A stretch of 64,000 nucleotides of DNA, from contig DASQMX010000031.1 of assembly GCA_035645275.1 (NCBI GenBank), positions 62,001-126,000 on the forward strand, written 5' to 3'. The notes beneath the pieces are model-generated. The model was not told where the DNA came from, did no database searches, and saw nothing but the letters and a program-made list of their open reading frames with translations. Every line of letters starts with the position of its first letter. Position 1 is the stretch's first letter. Position numbers and translations under genes: made by a program. Below, piece by piece: positions 1-8,889 of this stretch. This DNA is from Paranoxybacillus sp035645275. Its GTDB lineage: Bacteria; Bacillota; Bacilli; Bacillales; Anoxybacillaceae.

Positions 1-408
1 TTCCGCATCATTTCGGGCTGATACGTATAGCTTGTTCCCTTTTGAATTTGGAAGCTGTTCATGAAGCAGTGATAAAAGAGGCGATGAAATTCCCTGCATC
101 TCTTCTAGACAAATCGGCCAATATTGTTGAATGTCTGCTTCGGTAAACGTAGAATCGATTGTTTGAATCGTATGCTTAACGTTGGCAATATGCCGAAAAG
201 CGTGAATCAATCGCTGCGTAAAAAGCTGATATAGATTAGCAGGCAATATTTTCGGCAGTAAAAAATAAAAATGCCAGCGTTTTTGTTCCTTTTCAATGAC
301 AAGCTTTTGAATTCCGGCTTGTGAAAAATATGGAACGAAATCATCAGACGTCAACTCAAGCTGCTGCAGTAACACTTGAAATCGTTCTTTTTGCTCGTTT
401 GTTAACAT
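1..408 (-). CDS. polC: DNA polymerase III PolC-type, N-terminal part
   Basis: Replicative polymerase of low-GC Gram-positives. Only the first 136 codons are in the window; the gene runs off the low-coordinate edge. I translated it by hand from the ATG at 408. The frame stays open, and the N-terminal domain matches my memory of B. subtilis PolC, including a stretch reading LEEMQGISSPLLSLL. The exonuclease and polymerase domains would lie outside the window. A purine-rich AGGGGAG sits about 14 nt before the ATG, a rather long spacing, but no in-frame alternative start lies between. It follows proS, as in B. subtilis. Confidence 0.93.
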   Translation of the reverse strand, partial: MLTNEQKERFQVLLQQLELTSDDFVPYFSQAGIQKLVIEKEQKRWHFYFLLPKILPANLYQLFTQRLIHAFRHIANVKHTIQTIDSTFTEADIQQYWPICLEEMQGISSPLLSLLHEQLPNSKGNKLYVSARNDAE

Positions 409-462
409 GACGTCGCTACATTCTCCCCTCTGATCATTCATGTATATATTTATGATAACAGA

Positions 463-507
463 AGGGCTGTCCCAGAAGTAGAAATTCTACCTGAGGGATG
501 CAGCCCT
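463..507 (-). terminator. Hairpin between proS and polC
   Basis: The arms AGGGCTG..CCC and GGG..CAGCCCT enclose a second small palindrome, GTAGAAATTCTAC. Read on the minus strand the hairpin is followed by TTCTGTT, a weak U-tract, so it could end or attenuate proS transcription ahead of polC. Its outer end (GGGCTGTCCC) loosely resembles the larger repeats described elsewhere in this window. Confidence 0.5.
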
Positions 508-534
508 ATTTCTTCCTTTAAATCCATTAATATC

Positions 535-2238
535 TTAGATTGCTAAAAGCCGTTGGATGGTCTCATTTAATTCAGAAACGTGAACTTCCATTGTTTCGCT
601 TGTTTGGCGAACTTTAATTTCTACAATACCTTCGCCAGCCCGTTTGCCAACCGTAATTCTGACCGGTATACCGATAAGATCGCTGTCAACAAATTTTACG
701 CCTGGGCGCTCTTGACGATCATCGTAAAGCACTTCATAGCCATCATTTTGCAGTTTTTCATACAGTTCATCTGCTAGTTGGCGCTGTTCGTCAATTTTTG
801 GATTTACGGAAATTAAATGTAAATGGAACGGCGCCACAGCCACTGGCCATACAAGACCGTTTTCATCGCTAAATTGCTCGGCAATCGCCGCCATCGTACG
901 GGATACACCGATACCGTAACAGCCCATAATCATTGTTTGCGTGCGGCCATTTTCGTCTAGATATGTTGCGTTCATCGCTTCACTGTAACGAGTACCTAAC
1001 TTAAAGACATGACCTACTTCGATACCACGTGCAAAGCGAATCGTTCCTTGCCCGTCTGGTGAAGGATCTCCTTCTTGAATAAAACGCAAATCAGCATATT
1101 GAGAAACGGTAAAATCACGTTCAGGGTTTACACCGATATAATGATATCCTTCTTCATTGGCACCGCATACACCGTTGACAATAGCTTGTACAGCTTTATC
1201 TGCCACGACTTCTACTTCCTCGCTTACCCCAATCGGTCCTAATGAGCCAACAGAGCATTGCATGATTTGTTTTGTTTCCTCAGGTGAAGCCAGCTCAACG
1301 ACGGACGCCTCAAATAAGTTTTTCACTTTTACATCGTTAACTTCATGGTCGCCGCGAACCAAGACAAGAACGTACTTTTCATCTACTTTAAAGAGCAGCG
1401 ATTTAATGCATTTTTCTCGAGGTACATTTAAAAACGACGACACTTCTTCAATTGATTTTTGCTCTGGTGTATGCACTTTTTCTAATTCACGAAGCGGCTC
1501 ATCGCTTTTTTCGTAAGTGGTGATAACCGGTGCCATTTCGATGTTTGCCGCATAATCGGATGTATCAGAATAGGCAATTGTATCTTCGCCAACATCTGAG
1601 AGAACCATGAATTCATGTGTATCTTTTCCGCCCATTGCTCCCGAATCGGCAATCACCGCACGGAAGTTTAAGCCGCAACGGCGGAATACATTGGAGTATG
1701 CTTCAAACATTTTGTTATATACTTCATCTAAACTTTCTTGAGAAGTATGGAAGGAATAGGCATCCTTCATAATAAATTCGCGACCGCGCAGCAAACCAAA
1801 GCGAGGACGTTTTTCATCGCGAAACTTCGTTTGAATTTGATACAACGTCAATGGCAGACGTTTATATGTTTTCACTTCATCTCGTACAAGCGCTGTAATC
1901 ACTTCTTCATGAGTCGCTCCAAGCGCAAAATCACGATCATGACGGTCTTTAAGACGCATTAGCTCTGGGCCATATGAATACCAACGACCAGACTCTTGCC
2001 ATAGTTCCGCTTGCTGTAAAGCTGGCATTAACAATTCAATCGCTCCGGCGCGATTCATTTCCTCGCGAATAATTGCTTCGATTTTTTGCAACACGCGTTG
2101 ACCAAGCGGCAAATAACTGTAAACTCCGCTTGCGTTTTGACGAATAAATCCTGCACGCAGCAGGAGCTGATGGCTTTTAATTTCTGCATCTGCTGGTACT
2201 TCCCGTAACGTTGGGATAAAAGACATACTTTGTTTCAT
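535..2238 (-). CDS. proS: Prolyl-tRNA synthetase (bacterial type)
   Basis: Charges tRNA-Pro with proline in the cytoplasm. The 567-residue product has the bacterial-type ProRS layout: class II motif 1 near residue 70, motif 2 around FRDEKRPRFGLLRGREF (about 138–154), a YbaK-like editing insertion at about 230–400, motif 3 around GCYGIGVSRT (about 440), and a C-terminal anticodon-binding domain ending with the VGKRA region. Length and sequence agree with B. subtilis ProS (564 aa). The ATG at 2238 has GAGGTG 7 nt upstream. No T-box leader precedes it. Confidence 0.97.
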   Translation of the reverse strand: MKQSMSFIPTLREVPADAEIKSHQLLLRAGFIRQNASGVYSYLPLGQRVLQKIEAIIREEMNRAGAIELLMPALQQAELWQESGRWYSYGPELMRLKDRHDRDFALGATHEEVITALVRDEVKTYKRLPLTLYQIQTKFRDEKRPRFGLLRGREFIMKDAYSFHTSQESLDEVYNKMFEAYSNVFRRCGLNFRAVIADSGAMGGKDTHEFMVLSDVGEDTIAYSDTSDYAANIEMAPVITTYEKSDEPLRELEKVHTPEQKSIEEVSSFLNVPREKCIKSLLFKVDEKYVLVLVRGDHEVNDVKVKNLFEASVVELASPEETKQIMQCSVGSLGPIGVSEEVEVVADKAVQAIVNGVCGANEEGYHYIGVNPERDFTVSQYADLRFIQEGDPSPDGQGTIRFARGIEVGHVFKLGTRYSEAMNATYLDENGRTQTMIMGCYGIGVSRTMAAIAEQFSDENGLVWPVAVAPFHLHLISVNPKIDEQRQLADELYEKLQNDGYEVLYDDRQERPGVKFVDSDLIGIPVRITVGKRAGEGIVEIKVRQTSETMEVHVSELNETIQRLLAI

Positions 2239-2277
2239 CTTCTTGCACCTCTTATTTAATTGTTATTTATATAAGGC

Positions 2278-2312
2278 GAAGAGAAATAGAATCATTCGTT
2301 CTACTTCTCTTC
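2278..2312 (-). repeat. Hairpin between rseP and proS
   Basis: Arms of 14 nt (gaagagaaatagaa and ttctacttctcttc) match at 13 positions. No U-run follows on the minus strand, so this is not a clear terminator. It lies about 40 nt before the proS start and might be a processing or attenuation element. Confidence 0.4.
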
Positions 2313-2321
2313 AACGAAATA

Positions 2322-3581
2322 TTACAGGAAAAACTTTTGAATATCATTCCATGTCACAACAAGCATTAATAACATTAATAAAGCAAAGCCGATAAAATGA
2401 ACCAAGCCCTCTTTTTGACGGTCAATCGGCTTGCCGCGCAATGCTTCAACAACGAAAAACATTAGGCGACCGCCATCAAGTGCCGGAATCGGTAAAAGGT
2501 TAACAATACCAAGATTAATACTTAAAATCGCTCCCCATTTCATTAAATAAGAAACTCCTGACTCCGCCACTTTATGGGTAGATACCGCAATCCCAACAGG
2601 ACCTGAGAGCATATCAAGAGAAAATTGACCTGTAAGCAAATGGCCAAGACCAACGATAATCTCTTTTGTCCAGTAATACGTTTCATAAGCCCCTTGTTTA
2701 AAGGCACCAAAAAACGATTTTTCCATCGGCCCATACACACCAATTAAACCAATGGTCTCTCCCTGCACTTCCTTTGGCTTTGGTGTGACCGGAATTTCGA
2801 GCACTTCTCCATTACGATTTACTTGAAATAATAACTCTTGATCAGGATTGTCGCGAATGATTTCAACTACTTCCGTCCATGTTGAAACAGGCTGATCGTC
2901 AATCGCTAACACTTTATCGTTTTCTTTTAATCCCGCTTCTAGTGCTGCACCATTTTTTGTTAATTCACCGATGATTGGCTTATCTACAGGATAACCTTGC
3001 AACATGCCAATAAGCACAAAAATGCCAAACGCAAGGACAAAGTTCATTAACGGGCCAGCAAAAATCGCCATTGCCCGCTGCCTAAGTGTTTTTGAAGCAA
3101 ACTGGCGATGATAAGGGGCTATTTGAATTTCCTGCTGATCCATGACAAAAAAGGCAGGCTCACTTAGCTCAAAACGTTGAAGACGTTCGCTGTTATCATC
3201 TTCATATCCTGTAATATACATTCCATGTTCTAAATCAGCATGTTCAACTTCGATGATTTTCGCATTTGGATATTGATCTTTATGATTAATAATCACTTTG
3301 TTCACTTTTCCATCCGGCGCAAACTCCAACCCGACGATCTGCCCCGGTTTCACTTCAATCATTTCTGGATCTTCGCCGGCCATGCGGACAAATCCGCCAA
3401 GCGGCAATAGACGAATCGTATAAACTGTCTCATTTTTCTTAAACGAAAATACTTTTGGACCAAATCCGATAGCAAACTCGCGGCATAAAATACCAGCTCG
3501 TTTGGCAAAAATTAAGTGTCCAAGTTCATGGAAGAAAACAAGCGCACCAAAAATGATGACAAAGGCAATGATTGTCTCCAA
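2322..3581 (-). CDS. rseP: Site-2 intramembrane zinc metalloprotease RseP/RasP
   Basis: Membrane protease that cuts single-pass proteins within the membrane; in B. subtilis RasP cleaves anti-sigma factors and signal-peptide remnants. Visible: an N-terminal membrane helix carrying the zinc motif HELGH (about residues 18–22 from the chosen start), a PDZ domain near 220–270, and a late helix with NLLPIPALDGGR, the third zinc-ligand region. Start: an AAAGGTGG Shine-Dalgarno lies 8 nt before the TTG at 3581, giving an N-terminus that aligns with B. subtilis. A GTG at 3593 overlaps that Shine-Dalgarno and is less likely. Placed between dxr and proS as usual. Confidence 0.95.
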   Translation of the reverse strand: METIIAFVIIFGALVFFHELGHLIFAKRAGILCREFAIGFGPKVFSFKKNETVYTIRLLPLGGFVRMAGEDPEMIEVKPGQIVGLEFAPDGKVNKVIINHKDQYPNAKIIEVEHADLEHGMYITGYEDDNSERLQRFELSEPAFFVMDQQEIQIAPYHRQFASKTLRQRAMAIFAGPLMNFVLAFGIFVLIGMLQGYPVDKPIIGELTKNGAALEAGLKENDKVLAIDDQPVSTWTEVVEIIRDNPDQELLFQVNRNGEVLEIPVTPKPKEVQGETIGLIGVYGPMEKSFFGAFKQGAYETYYWTKEIIVGLGHLLTGQFSLDMLSGPVGIAVSTHKVAESGVSYLMKWGAILSINLGIVNLLPIPALDGGRLMFFVVEALRGKPIDRQKEGLVHFIGFALLMLLMLVVTWNDIQKFFL

Positions 3582-3596
3582 TTTTTCAACCACCTT

Positions 3597-4745
3597 TTAA
3601 ATTAATAATGACTTAACATAGCGACGGGTTTCTGCGTCAATTTCACGAATCTCATCAAGTGTTGGCTGTTTGACTACATGATGACGTTCTAACGCCTGTT
3701 CGATTAGCTCTTCGATTGCTAAAAACGAAATTTGTCCGTTTAAAAATGCTGCAACAGCTTCTTCATTTGCCGCATTCAACACCGTCGGTAAGGAACCGCC
3801 CGCCTTTCCGGCTTCATAGGCAAACTTTAGACAACGATAGCGCTCAAAGTCTACTTTTTGGAAATGGAGAGTTCCAATTTCCGCTAAGTTTAACTTTTTT
3901 GCCCCCAATAATTCAAATCGATCAGGATACGTAAGAGCATATTGGATTGGCACCCGCATATCAGGTGTCCCCAATTGGGCAATAACGCTGCTATCGTGAA
4001 ATTCCACCATCGAATGAATAATGCTCTCTTTATGTAGTAAAACATCAATTTGTTCATATGGCAAATGAAACAACCAGTGCGCCTCAATCACTTCCAAACC
4101 TTTGTTCATCATTGTTGCCGAATCAATGGTAATTTTAGCCCCCATCGCCCAGTTCGGATGACGAAGTGCTTCTTCCACGGTGACATTTTCCAGTTCTTCT
4201 CGTTTTCTGTCACGGAAGCTGCCGCCAGAAGCTGTTAAAATAATTTTTTCAATATTTTTCGCTTTTTCTCCTTGCAGGCATTGAAAAATCGCTGAATGTT
4301 CACTATCTACAGGCAATATCGTTACGCCATATTTTTGCGCCGCCTCCATTACAATGTGACCGGCTGTAACAAGCGTCTCTTTGTTGGCAAGAGCGATTGT
4401 TTTTCCTTCTTCAATCGCCTGCAATGTCGGCAAAAGACCAACGCTTCCTACTACAGCATTAACAACAATGTCTGTCTTTGGATATGTAGCAACCTCTATT
4501 AATCCTTCTTCTCCGTATACAAATTTTACTTTGTTACCGAATTCATGGCGAAGGCGTTCACAATCTTCCTTGCTCGCTACGGAGACAAGATGCGGAGTAA
4601 ATTCCTCAATGATTTTTCCTGCTAATTCAATATTTTTTCCTACCGACATTGCCGCTAGTTGAAACTCATTCGGATGAGAACGAATCACATCAAGAGTTTG
4701 TGTACCAATGGATCCGCTTGCTCCTAATAAACTAATATACTTCAA
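3597..4745 (-). CDS. dxr: 1-deoxy-D-xylulose 5-phosphate reductoisomerase
   Basis: Converts DXP to 2-C-methylerythritol 4-phosphate with NADPH, the committed step of the MEP isoprenoid pathway. The N-terminal Rossmann motif LLGASGSIGTQTLD binds NADPH. Metal- and substrate-binding stretches LPVDSEHSAIFQCL and ALRHPNWAMGAKITIDSAT are present. Length is 382 aa, typical. The likely start is TTG at 4745, 8 nt after TAGGAG, giving MKYISLLG as in relatives; a GTG three codons earlier overlaps the ribosome site. Its product feeds the substrate of the uppS product encoded just upstream. Confidence 0.96.
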   Translation of the reverse strand: MKYISLLGASGSIGTQTLDVIRSHPNEFQLAAMSVGKNIELAGKIIEEFTPHLVSVASKEDCERLRHEFGNKVKFVYGEEGLIEVATYPKTDIVVNAVVGSVGLLPTLQAIEEGKTIALANKETLVTAGHIVMEAAQKYGVTILPVDSEHSAIFQCLQGEKAKNIEKIILTASGGSFRDRKREELENVTVEEALRHPNWAMGAKITIDSATMMNKGLEVIEAHWLFHLPYEQIDVLLHKESIIHSMVEFHDSSVIAQLGTPDMRVPIQYALTYPDRFELLGAKKLNLAEIGTLHFQKVDFERYRCLKFAYEAGKAGGSLPTVLNAANEEAVAAFLNGQISFLAIEELIEQALERHHVVKQPTLDEIREIDAETRRYVKSLLI

Positions 4746-4772
4746 CCTATTCACTCCTAACTGCTTGCACGA

Positions 4773-5546
4773 TTACACAAATTTAAAAAAATGTAGAAGC
4801 GGCAAGATAAATAGTAAGCTATCGAAACGATCTAAAATGCCCCCGTGTCCAGGTAAAATTTTTCCGGAATCTTTCACACCGTAATGCCGTTTAAATGCTG
4901 ACTCCACTAAGTCGCCAATTTGTCCAAATGCGGACAAAACCACTGTCATCATTAAGAGTGTTGTTAATGTTTGTTCAAAATCAGCCACTGCATAATAAAC
5001 AGCCGCAACGATTAAAGCTGAAATAATTCCGCCCAAAGAGCCTTCGATTGTTTTGTTTGGGCTAATTTCTGGCCATAGTTTTCTCTTGCCAATTGCGCGA
5101 CCGATAAAATAAGCTCCTGTATCCGTCGCCCAAATAATAAATAACGCATAAAAAATATAATGTAAACCGGCAAGTCTTGTTTCGATGAAGTAATGGAAAC
5201 CAATGCCCACATACAATGTCGCGAGCAGGACAAACCCCGCTTCGTCAAAAGTAAACTTGTTTTTTGTTACAACCGTATATGTTAGCAATAATAAGACAAC
5301 GATGAACAAAAGTTCCATTTTCGCAACAGGCAGAGATCGTTCCGCTGGAAGCAAAAAGGCCCATAATAACAGGAAACTGGTCAATGCTTGAAACGATAAA
5401 ATGTTTATATTTTTCATGCGAAGTAATTCGAATAGTCCAATCGTTGCTAACACATATGTTAACAGTATAAACGGCAATCCCCCAAAAATAACAATTGGTA
5501 AGAAAAATGCTGCTGCTATTACGCCTGTAATAATTCGTTGCTTCAT
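4773..5546 (-). CDS. cdsA: Phosphatidate cytidylyltransferase
   Basis: Makes CDP-diacylglycerol from phosphatidate and CTP, the branch point of phospholipid synthesis, at the inner membrane. The 257-residue protein is strongly hydrophobic with about seven or eight predicted membrane segments. The C-terminal signature is readable around KDSGKILPGHGGILDRFDSL, which carries the conserved G-H-G-G-x-x-D-R-x-D residues. Its ATG directly abuts the uppS stop codon, so the two are probably translationally coupled. Confidence 0.96.
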   Translation of the reverse strand: MKQRIITGVIAAAFFLPIVIFGGLPFILLTYVLATIGLFELLRMKNINILSFQALTSFLLLWAFLLPAERSLPVAKMELLFIVVLLLLTYTVVTKNKFTFDEAGFVLLATLYVGIGFHYFIETRLAGLHYIFYALFIIWATDTGAYFIGRAIGKRKLWPEISPNKTIEGSLGGIISALIVAAVYYAVADFEQTLTTLLMMTVVLSAFGQIGDLVESAFKRHYGVKDSGKILPGHGGILDRFDSLLFILPLLHFFKFV

Positions 5547-6326
5547 CTAAACTCCTCCAAAACGCCGAGCTCTTTGTTGAAAGTCGGCAATCGCTTGTAA
5601 TAAATGTTGTTCTGTAAAATCTGGCCATAGTACATCAGTAAACCAAAATTCAGTATAAGCAAGCTGCCAAAGCATAAAGTTGCTTAAGCGAATTTCCCCA
5701 CTTGTCCGAATAAGCAAATCAGGATCTCCTAAATCTTTTGTCATTAAGTATGAAGCGACTAGCTCTTCATTTATTTGTTCAGCTGTTAAATTCCCCGCTT
5801 CAATCTGTTTGGCGATGGCCTGCACAGCGCTTGTAATCTCAGCCCGGCTGCCATAGTTCAACGCAAAGTTTAAAATAAGACCTGTATTGTTTTTTGTTTC
5901 CTCGACTGCTTTTTCAACAGCTCGTCTTGTATGCTCGGGCAGCTGCTCTTTATTTCCCATGACACGGACTTGAACATTTTCCTCTATTAACTCTGGAAGA
6001 AATGTGCCAAGAAATTCTTCCGGTAATTTCATTAAGTAATCCACTTCGCTTTTTGGTCGCTTCCAATTCTCAGTGGAAAACGCATAAAGTGTAAGTACTT
6101 TCACTCCAAGCTCGTTGGCAAAACGGGTAATTTTTCGTACAACCTGCATTCCTTCATAATGTCCCGCTACCCGCGGCATCGCTCTTTTTTTCGCCCAACG
6201 GCCATTTCCATCCATGATGATGGCAATATGTTCTGGCATCGGTCGTTTTTTCACTTCTTCTTTTGTATATTTCGAAGAAAAAGGTTCTTGTCCTTTATTC
6301 TTCCATAATCGCACTTTATTTAACAT
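5547..6326 (-). CDS. uppS: Undecaprenyl diphosphate synthase
   Basis: Cis-prenyltransferase that extends farnesyl diphosphate to C55, the lipid carrier for peptidoglycan and teichoic acids. The P-loop-like IIMDGNGRWAKKR (catalytic Asp, about residues 37–49), LYAFSTENWKRP and the C-terminal LIRTSGEIRLSNFMLWQ with the Arg/Ser pyrophosphate-binding residues are all present. Length is 259 aa. First gene after a terminator and a candidate promoter, so it probably heads the uppS–cdsA–dxr–rseP–proS unit. Confidence 0.97.
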   Translation of the reverse strand: MLNKVRLWKNKGQEPFSSKYTKEEVKKRPMPEHIAIIMDGNGRWAKKRAMPRVAGHYEGMQVVRKITRFANELGVKVLTLYAFSTENWKRPKSEVDYLMKLPEEFLGTFLPELIEENVQVRVMGNKEQLPEHTRRAVEKAVEETKNNTGLILNFALNYGSRAEITSAVQAIAKQIEAGNLTAEQINEELVASYLMTKDLGDPDLLIRTSGEIRLSNFMLWQLAYTEFWFTDVLWPDFTEQHLLQAIADFQQRARRFGGV

Positions 6327-6439
6327 AATGACTAGTCCTCCGCGTTTATGTATAAATTTAATAAATAATGTACTATGAGGCTAGTGTAATCAGAAGTTGC
6401 TTTTTCGTCAAATATCCCTTTAACCCATGTTGTCTCATT

Positions 6440-6475
6440 GTTACATTATAGCAAAAAAACCCTCTGTAAATATAG
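6440..6475 (-). promoter_or_regulatory. Candidate extended -10 promoter for uppS
   Basis: On the minus strand TGCTATAAT (with TATAAT at 6450–6445) forms an extended -10. At a 17-nt spacing the -35 is poor, and a TTTACA lies only 14 nt upstream. The promoter overlaps the 3' side of the frr terminator, so transcription could stop and restart here. Confidence 0.45.
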
Positions 6476-6484
6476 AGGGTTTTT
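6453..6484 (-). terminator. Rho-independent terminator after frr
   Basis: The stem ACCCTCT/AGAGGGT with an AU-rich loop is followed on the minus strand by seven T residues. It lies 11 nt past the frr stop codon. The stem is flanked by A- and T-runs on both sides. Confidence 0.8.
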
Positions 6485-6494
6485 CGGTCATGAA

Positions 6495-7052
6495 TTAAAC
6501 TTCCATGACTTCTTTTTCTTTTTCTTTCGTAATCGCATCAATCTTGGCAATATGTTCGTCTGTGATTTTCTGAACGTCATCTGTATATCCGCGTAGTTCA
6601 TCTTCCGTAATTTCGCCGTTTTTCTCAAGCTTTTTCAATTCGTCATTCGCATCGCGGCGAACGTTACGAACAGCTACTTTAGCTTCTTCAGCATATTTCT
6701 TTACAAGCTTAACAAGCTCGCGACGGCGCTCTTCTGTTAATGGCGGAATTGTAATACGGATGACAGAACCGTCATTAGAAGGTGTTAGCCCTAAATCAGA
6801 AGCTAAAATCGCTTTCTCGATATCTTTAAGAATAGACTTATCATACGGTTGAATGACAAGAAGGCGAGGCTCTGGAACGCTGATACCCGCTAGCTGAATA
6901 ATTGGTGTAGGCACACCGTAGTAGTCTACCATCACTTTTTCAAGCAAACTAGGACTCGCTTTTCCTGCGCGGACTGTCGCTAATTCACGGCTAAAAGCTT
7001 GAATGGCTTTATCCATTTTTTCTTTCGCAGTCGTTAATACTTGTTTTGCCAT
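6495..7052 (-). CDS. frr: Ribosome recycling factor
   Basis: Splits post-termination ribosomes together with EF-G. The 185-residue length equals the B. subtilis protein. It shows the three-helix-bundle sequence with VRAGKASPSLLEKVMVDYYG near the N-terminus, the middle hinge domain (ISVPEPRLLVIQPYDKS), and the C-terminal helices rich in Lys/Glu. Two nucleotides separate it from pyrH, an arrangement widely conserved in bacteria. Confidence 0.97.
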   Translation of the reverse strand: MAKQVLTTAKEKMDKAIQAFSRELATVRAGKASPSLLEKVMVDYYGVPTPIIQLAGISVPEPRLLVIQPYDKSILKDIEKAILASDLGLTPSNDGSVIRITIPPLTEERRRELVKLVKKYAEEAKVAVRNVRRDANDELKKLEKNGEITEDELRGYTDDVQKITDEHIAKIDAITKEKEKEVMEV

Positions 7053-7054
7053 AG

Positions 7055-7777
7055 TTATTTCCCCCTTACAATTGTTCCAATATTTTCACCAAGTACCGCT
7101 CGTTTAATGTTACCTTCTTCAGTGATGGAGAAGACGATAAGCGGAATATCGTTATCCATACATAAAGAGGAAGCGGTAGAGTCCATAACTCCTAATCCTT
7201 GTTTGATAACGTCCAAATACGATAATTCATCGTATTTTACCGCGTTTTGATCCACTTTCGGATCAGCGCTGTACACACCATCGACATTGTTTTTCGCCAT
7301 TAAGATAACATCTGCTTCGATTTCAGCAGCGCGCAAGGCAGCAGTTGTATCTGTTGAGAAATATGGATTTCCTGTTCCTGCCGCAAAAATAACAACACGC
7401 TTTTTCTCAAGATGGCGAATCGCTTTTCTTCTTATGTACGGCTCGGCCACTTGACGCATTTCGATCGATGTTTGAACGCGCGTCTGCACGCCAAGGTTTT
7501 CAAGGCTGTCTTGAAGCGCAAGCGAATTCATGACCGTCGCTAACATTCCCATATAATCGGCAGTTGCACGATCCATTCCCATTTCGCTTCCCGTTTTTCC
7601 GCGCCAAATGTTTCCTCCACCAACGACAACAGCTACTTCAACGCCTAACTCAGCTACTTCTTTGATTTGTTTCGCAATCGACTGAATGACGGATGGATTA
7701 ATGCCGAAACCTTGATCGCCGGCTAATGCTTCACCGCTTAATTTTAACACAATCCGTTTATATTTAGGGCTACTCAT
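7055..7777 (-). CDS. pyrH: UMP kinase
   Basis: Phosphorylates UMP to UDP; hexameric amino-acid-kinase fold, normally activated by GTP and inhibited by UTP. Motifs: RIVLKLSGEALAG at the N-terminus, VVVGGGNIWRG (phosphate binding), AAGTGNPYFSTDTTAALRA and ILMAKNNVDGVY (nucleotide binding). The start at 7777 has GGAGG 6 nt before the ATG and gives 240 aa; a longer reading to 7816 would run past this ribosome site. It lies between tsf and frr. Confidence 0.96.
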   Translation of the reverse strand: MSSPKYKRIVLKLSGEALAGDQGFGINPSVIQSIAKQIKEVAELGVEVAVVVGGGNIWRGKTGSEMGMDRATADYMGMLATVMNSLALQDSLENLGVQTRVQTSIEMRQVAEPYIRRKAIRHLEKKRVVIFAAGTGNPYFSTDTTAALRAAEIEADVILMAKNNVDGVYSADPKVDQNAVKYDELSYLDVIKQGLGVMDSTASSLCMDNDIPLIVFSITEEGNIKRAVLGENIGTIVRGK

Positions 7778-7802
7778 TTTAAACCTCCATGCATCCTCTT
7801 TA

Positions 7803-7832
7803 AAAATAGGGAACACGCGTTGTGTTCCCCAT
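7803..7832 (-). terminator. Terminator or attenuator between tsf and pyrH
   Basis: A perfect 8-bp stem GGGAACAC/GTGTTCCC (7809–7816 and 7822–7829) with a 5-nt loop is followed on the minus strand by TATTTTT. It lies between the tsf stop codon and the pyrH start, so it should reduce read-through into pyrH–frr. Confidence 0.7.
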
Positions 7833-7844
7833 TATATTTACCAA

Positions 7845-8726
7845 TTACTTTCTAACTTGATTCATAACTTCTTCAGCAAAGTTGTCTTGGCGTTTTTCAA
7901 TACCTTCGCCTACTTCATAACGAACGAAGCTTTTTACAGTTGCGCCATTTGATTCAACAAATTGACGAACTTTCATATCTGGATTTTTTACGAAGCTTTG
8001 CTCTAACAAGCAAATTTCTTCATAGAATTTATTTAAACGACCTTCAACCATTTTTGCAACGATATTTTCTGGTTTTCCTTCGTTTAATGCTTGTTGTGTT
8101 AATACTTCACGTTCGCGTGCAATTTCTTCTTGAGAAACTTGGTCGCGAGAAACGTATTTCGGATTGATTGCAGCGATGTGCATAGCAACATCTTTTGCTA
8201 CTTCTTCATTTGTTGTTCCTTCTAATAACGTTAATACGCCGATGCGGCCGCCCATGTGCAAGTACGCACCAAATGCAGCGTTGTCGCCTTTTTCTACAAT
8301 TTCAAAGCGGCGCAATGTAATTTTTTCACCGATTTTTGCGATAGCTGCATTAATGTGCTCTTCAACTGTTGCACCGTTGTCCATTTTTTGTTGAAGCGCT
8401 TCTTCAACTGTTGCAGGTTTATTTTTTAATAAATGAGCAGCAAGCTCTTTTACTAATGTTTTGAACCCTTCATTTTTCGCAACGAAGTCAGTTTCAGAGT
8501 TTACTTCTAAAATAACTGCTGTATTGCCTTCAATTTCGATTAATGTTGTACCTTCAGCAGCAATGCGGTCAGCTTTCTTCGCCGCTTTCGCGATTCCTTT
8601 TTCACGAAGCCAATCGATTGCTTTTTCCATATCACCGTTTGTTTCAGTTAATGCTTTTTTGCAGTCCATCATACCTGCGCCTGTTTTTTCGCGCAATTCT
8701 TTTACCATTTGAGCAGTAATTGCCAT
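7845..8726 (-). CDS. tsf: Elongation factor Ts
   Basis: Nucleotide exchange factor for EF-Tu. The length of 293 aa equals the B. subtilis protein. The N-terminal UBA-like region reads VKELREKTGAGMMDCKKALTE, and the core TDFVAKNEGF motif that contacts EF-Tu is at about residues 79–88. AGGAGG precedes the ATG at a good spacing. It follows rpsB, but a hairpin terminator separates the two. Confidence 0.97.
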   Translation of the reverse strand: MAITAQMVKELREKTGAGMMDCKKALTETNGDMEKAIDWLREKGIAKAAKKADRIAAEGTTLIEIEGNTAVILEVNSETDFVAKNEGFKTLVKELAAHLLKNKPATVEEALQQKMDNGATVEEHINAAIAKIGEKITLRRFEIVEKGDNAAFGAYLHMGGRIGVLTLLEGTTNEEVAKDVAMHIAAINPKYVSRDQVSQEEIAREREVLTQQALNEGKPENIVAKMVEGRLNKFYEEICLLEQSFVKNPDMKVRQFVESNGATVKSFVRYEVGEGIEKRQDNFAEEVMNQVRK

Positions 8727-8763
8727 GTACTGTATCCTCCTTTGTCACTTTGCGATATGTATG

Positions 8764-8796
8764 AAAACAAAATTCGCATAGCAAATTTTGTTTAAA
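8764..8796 (-). repeat. Hairpin in the tsf leader
   Basis: AAACAAAATT(T/C)GC arms of 13 nt with one mismatch enclose a 3-nt loop, about 40–70 nt before the tsf start. On the minus strand the 3' arm runs into TTTTGTTTTC, so it might be a second weak terminator or a leader structure. Confidence 0.4.
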
Positions 8797-8835
8797 TATT
8801 AATATTAGTATAGCCAACCATACGATTTTTCTGTC

Positions 8836-8878
8836 TCAAAAAAAGGTGATAAAAGGCTTTCCCCCTCTTATCACCTTT
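8836..8878 (-). terminator. Terminator between rpsB and tsf
   Basis: An 11-bp stem AAAGGTGATAA/TTATCACCTTT with a G/C-containing loop ends on the minus strand in a run of seven T. It lies 12 nt past the rpsB stop codon. It probably sets the rpsB:tsf transcript ratio. Confidence 0.75.
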
Positions 8879-8889
8879 CAAGTAAAACA

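Noticed and set aside
458..512. Sixth copy of the nested repeat between proS and polC
   Set aside because: It shares only a GGGCTG..CCC end; the inner GTGTCAG module is missing, so it is listed as a plain hairpin.
2239..2321. T-box riboswitch before proS
   Set aside because: The gap is too short and has no T-box sequence or specifier stem, only a simple hairpin.
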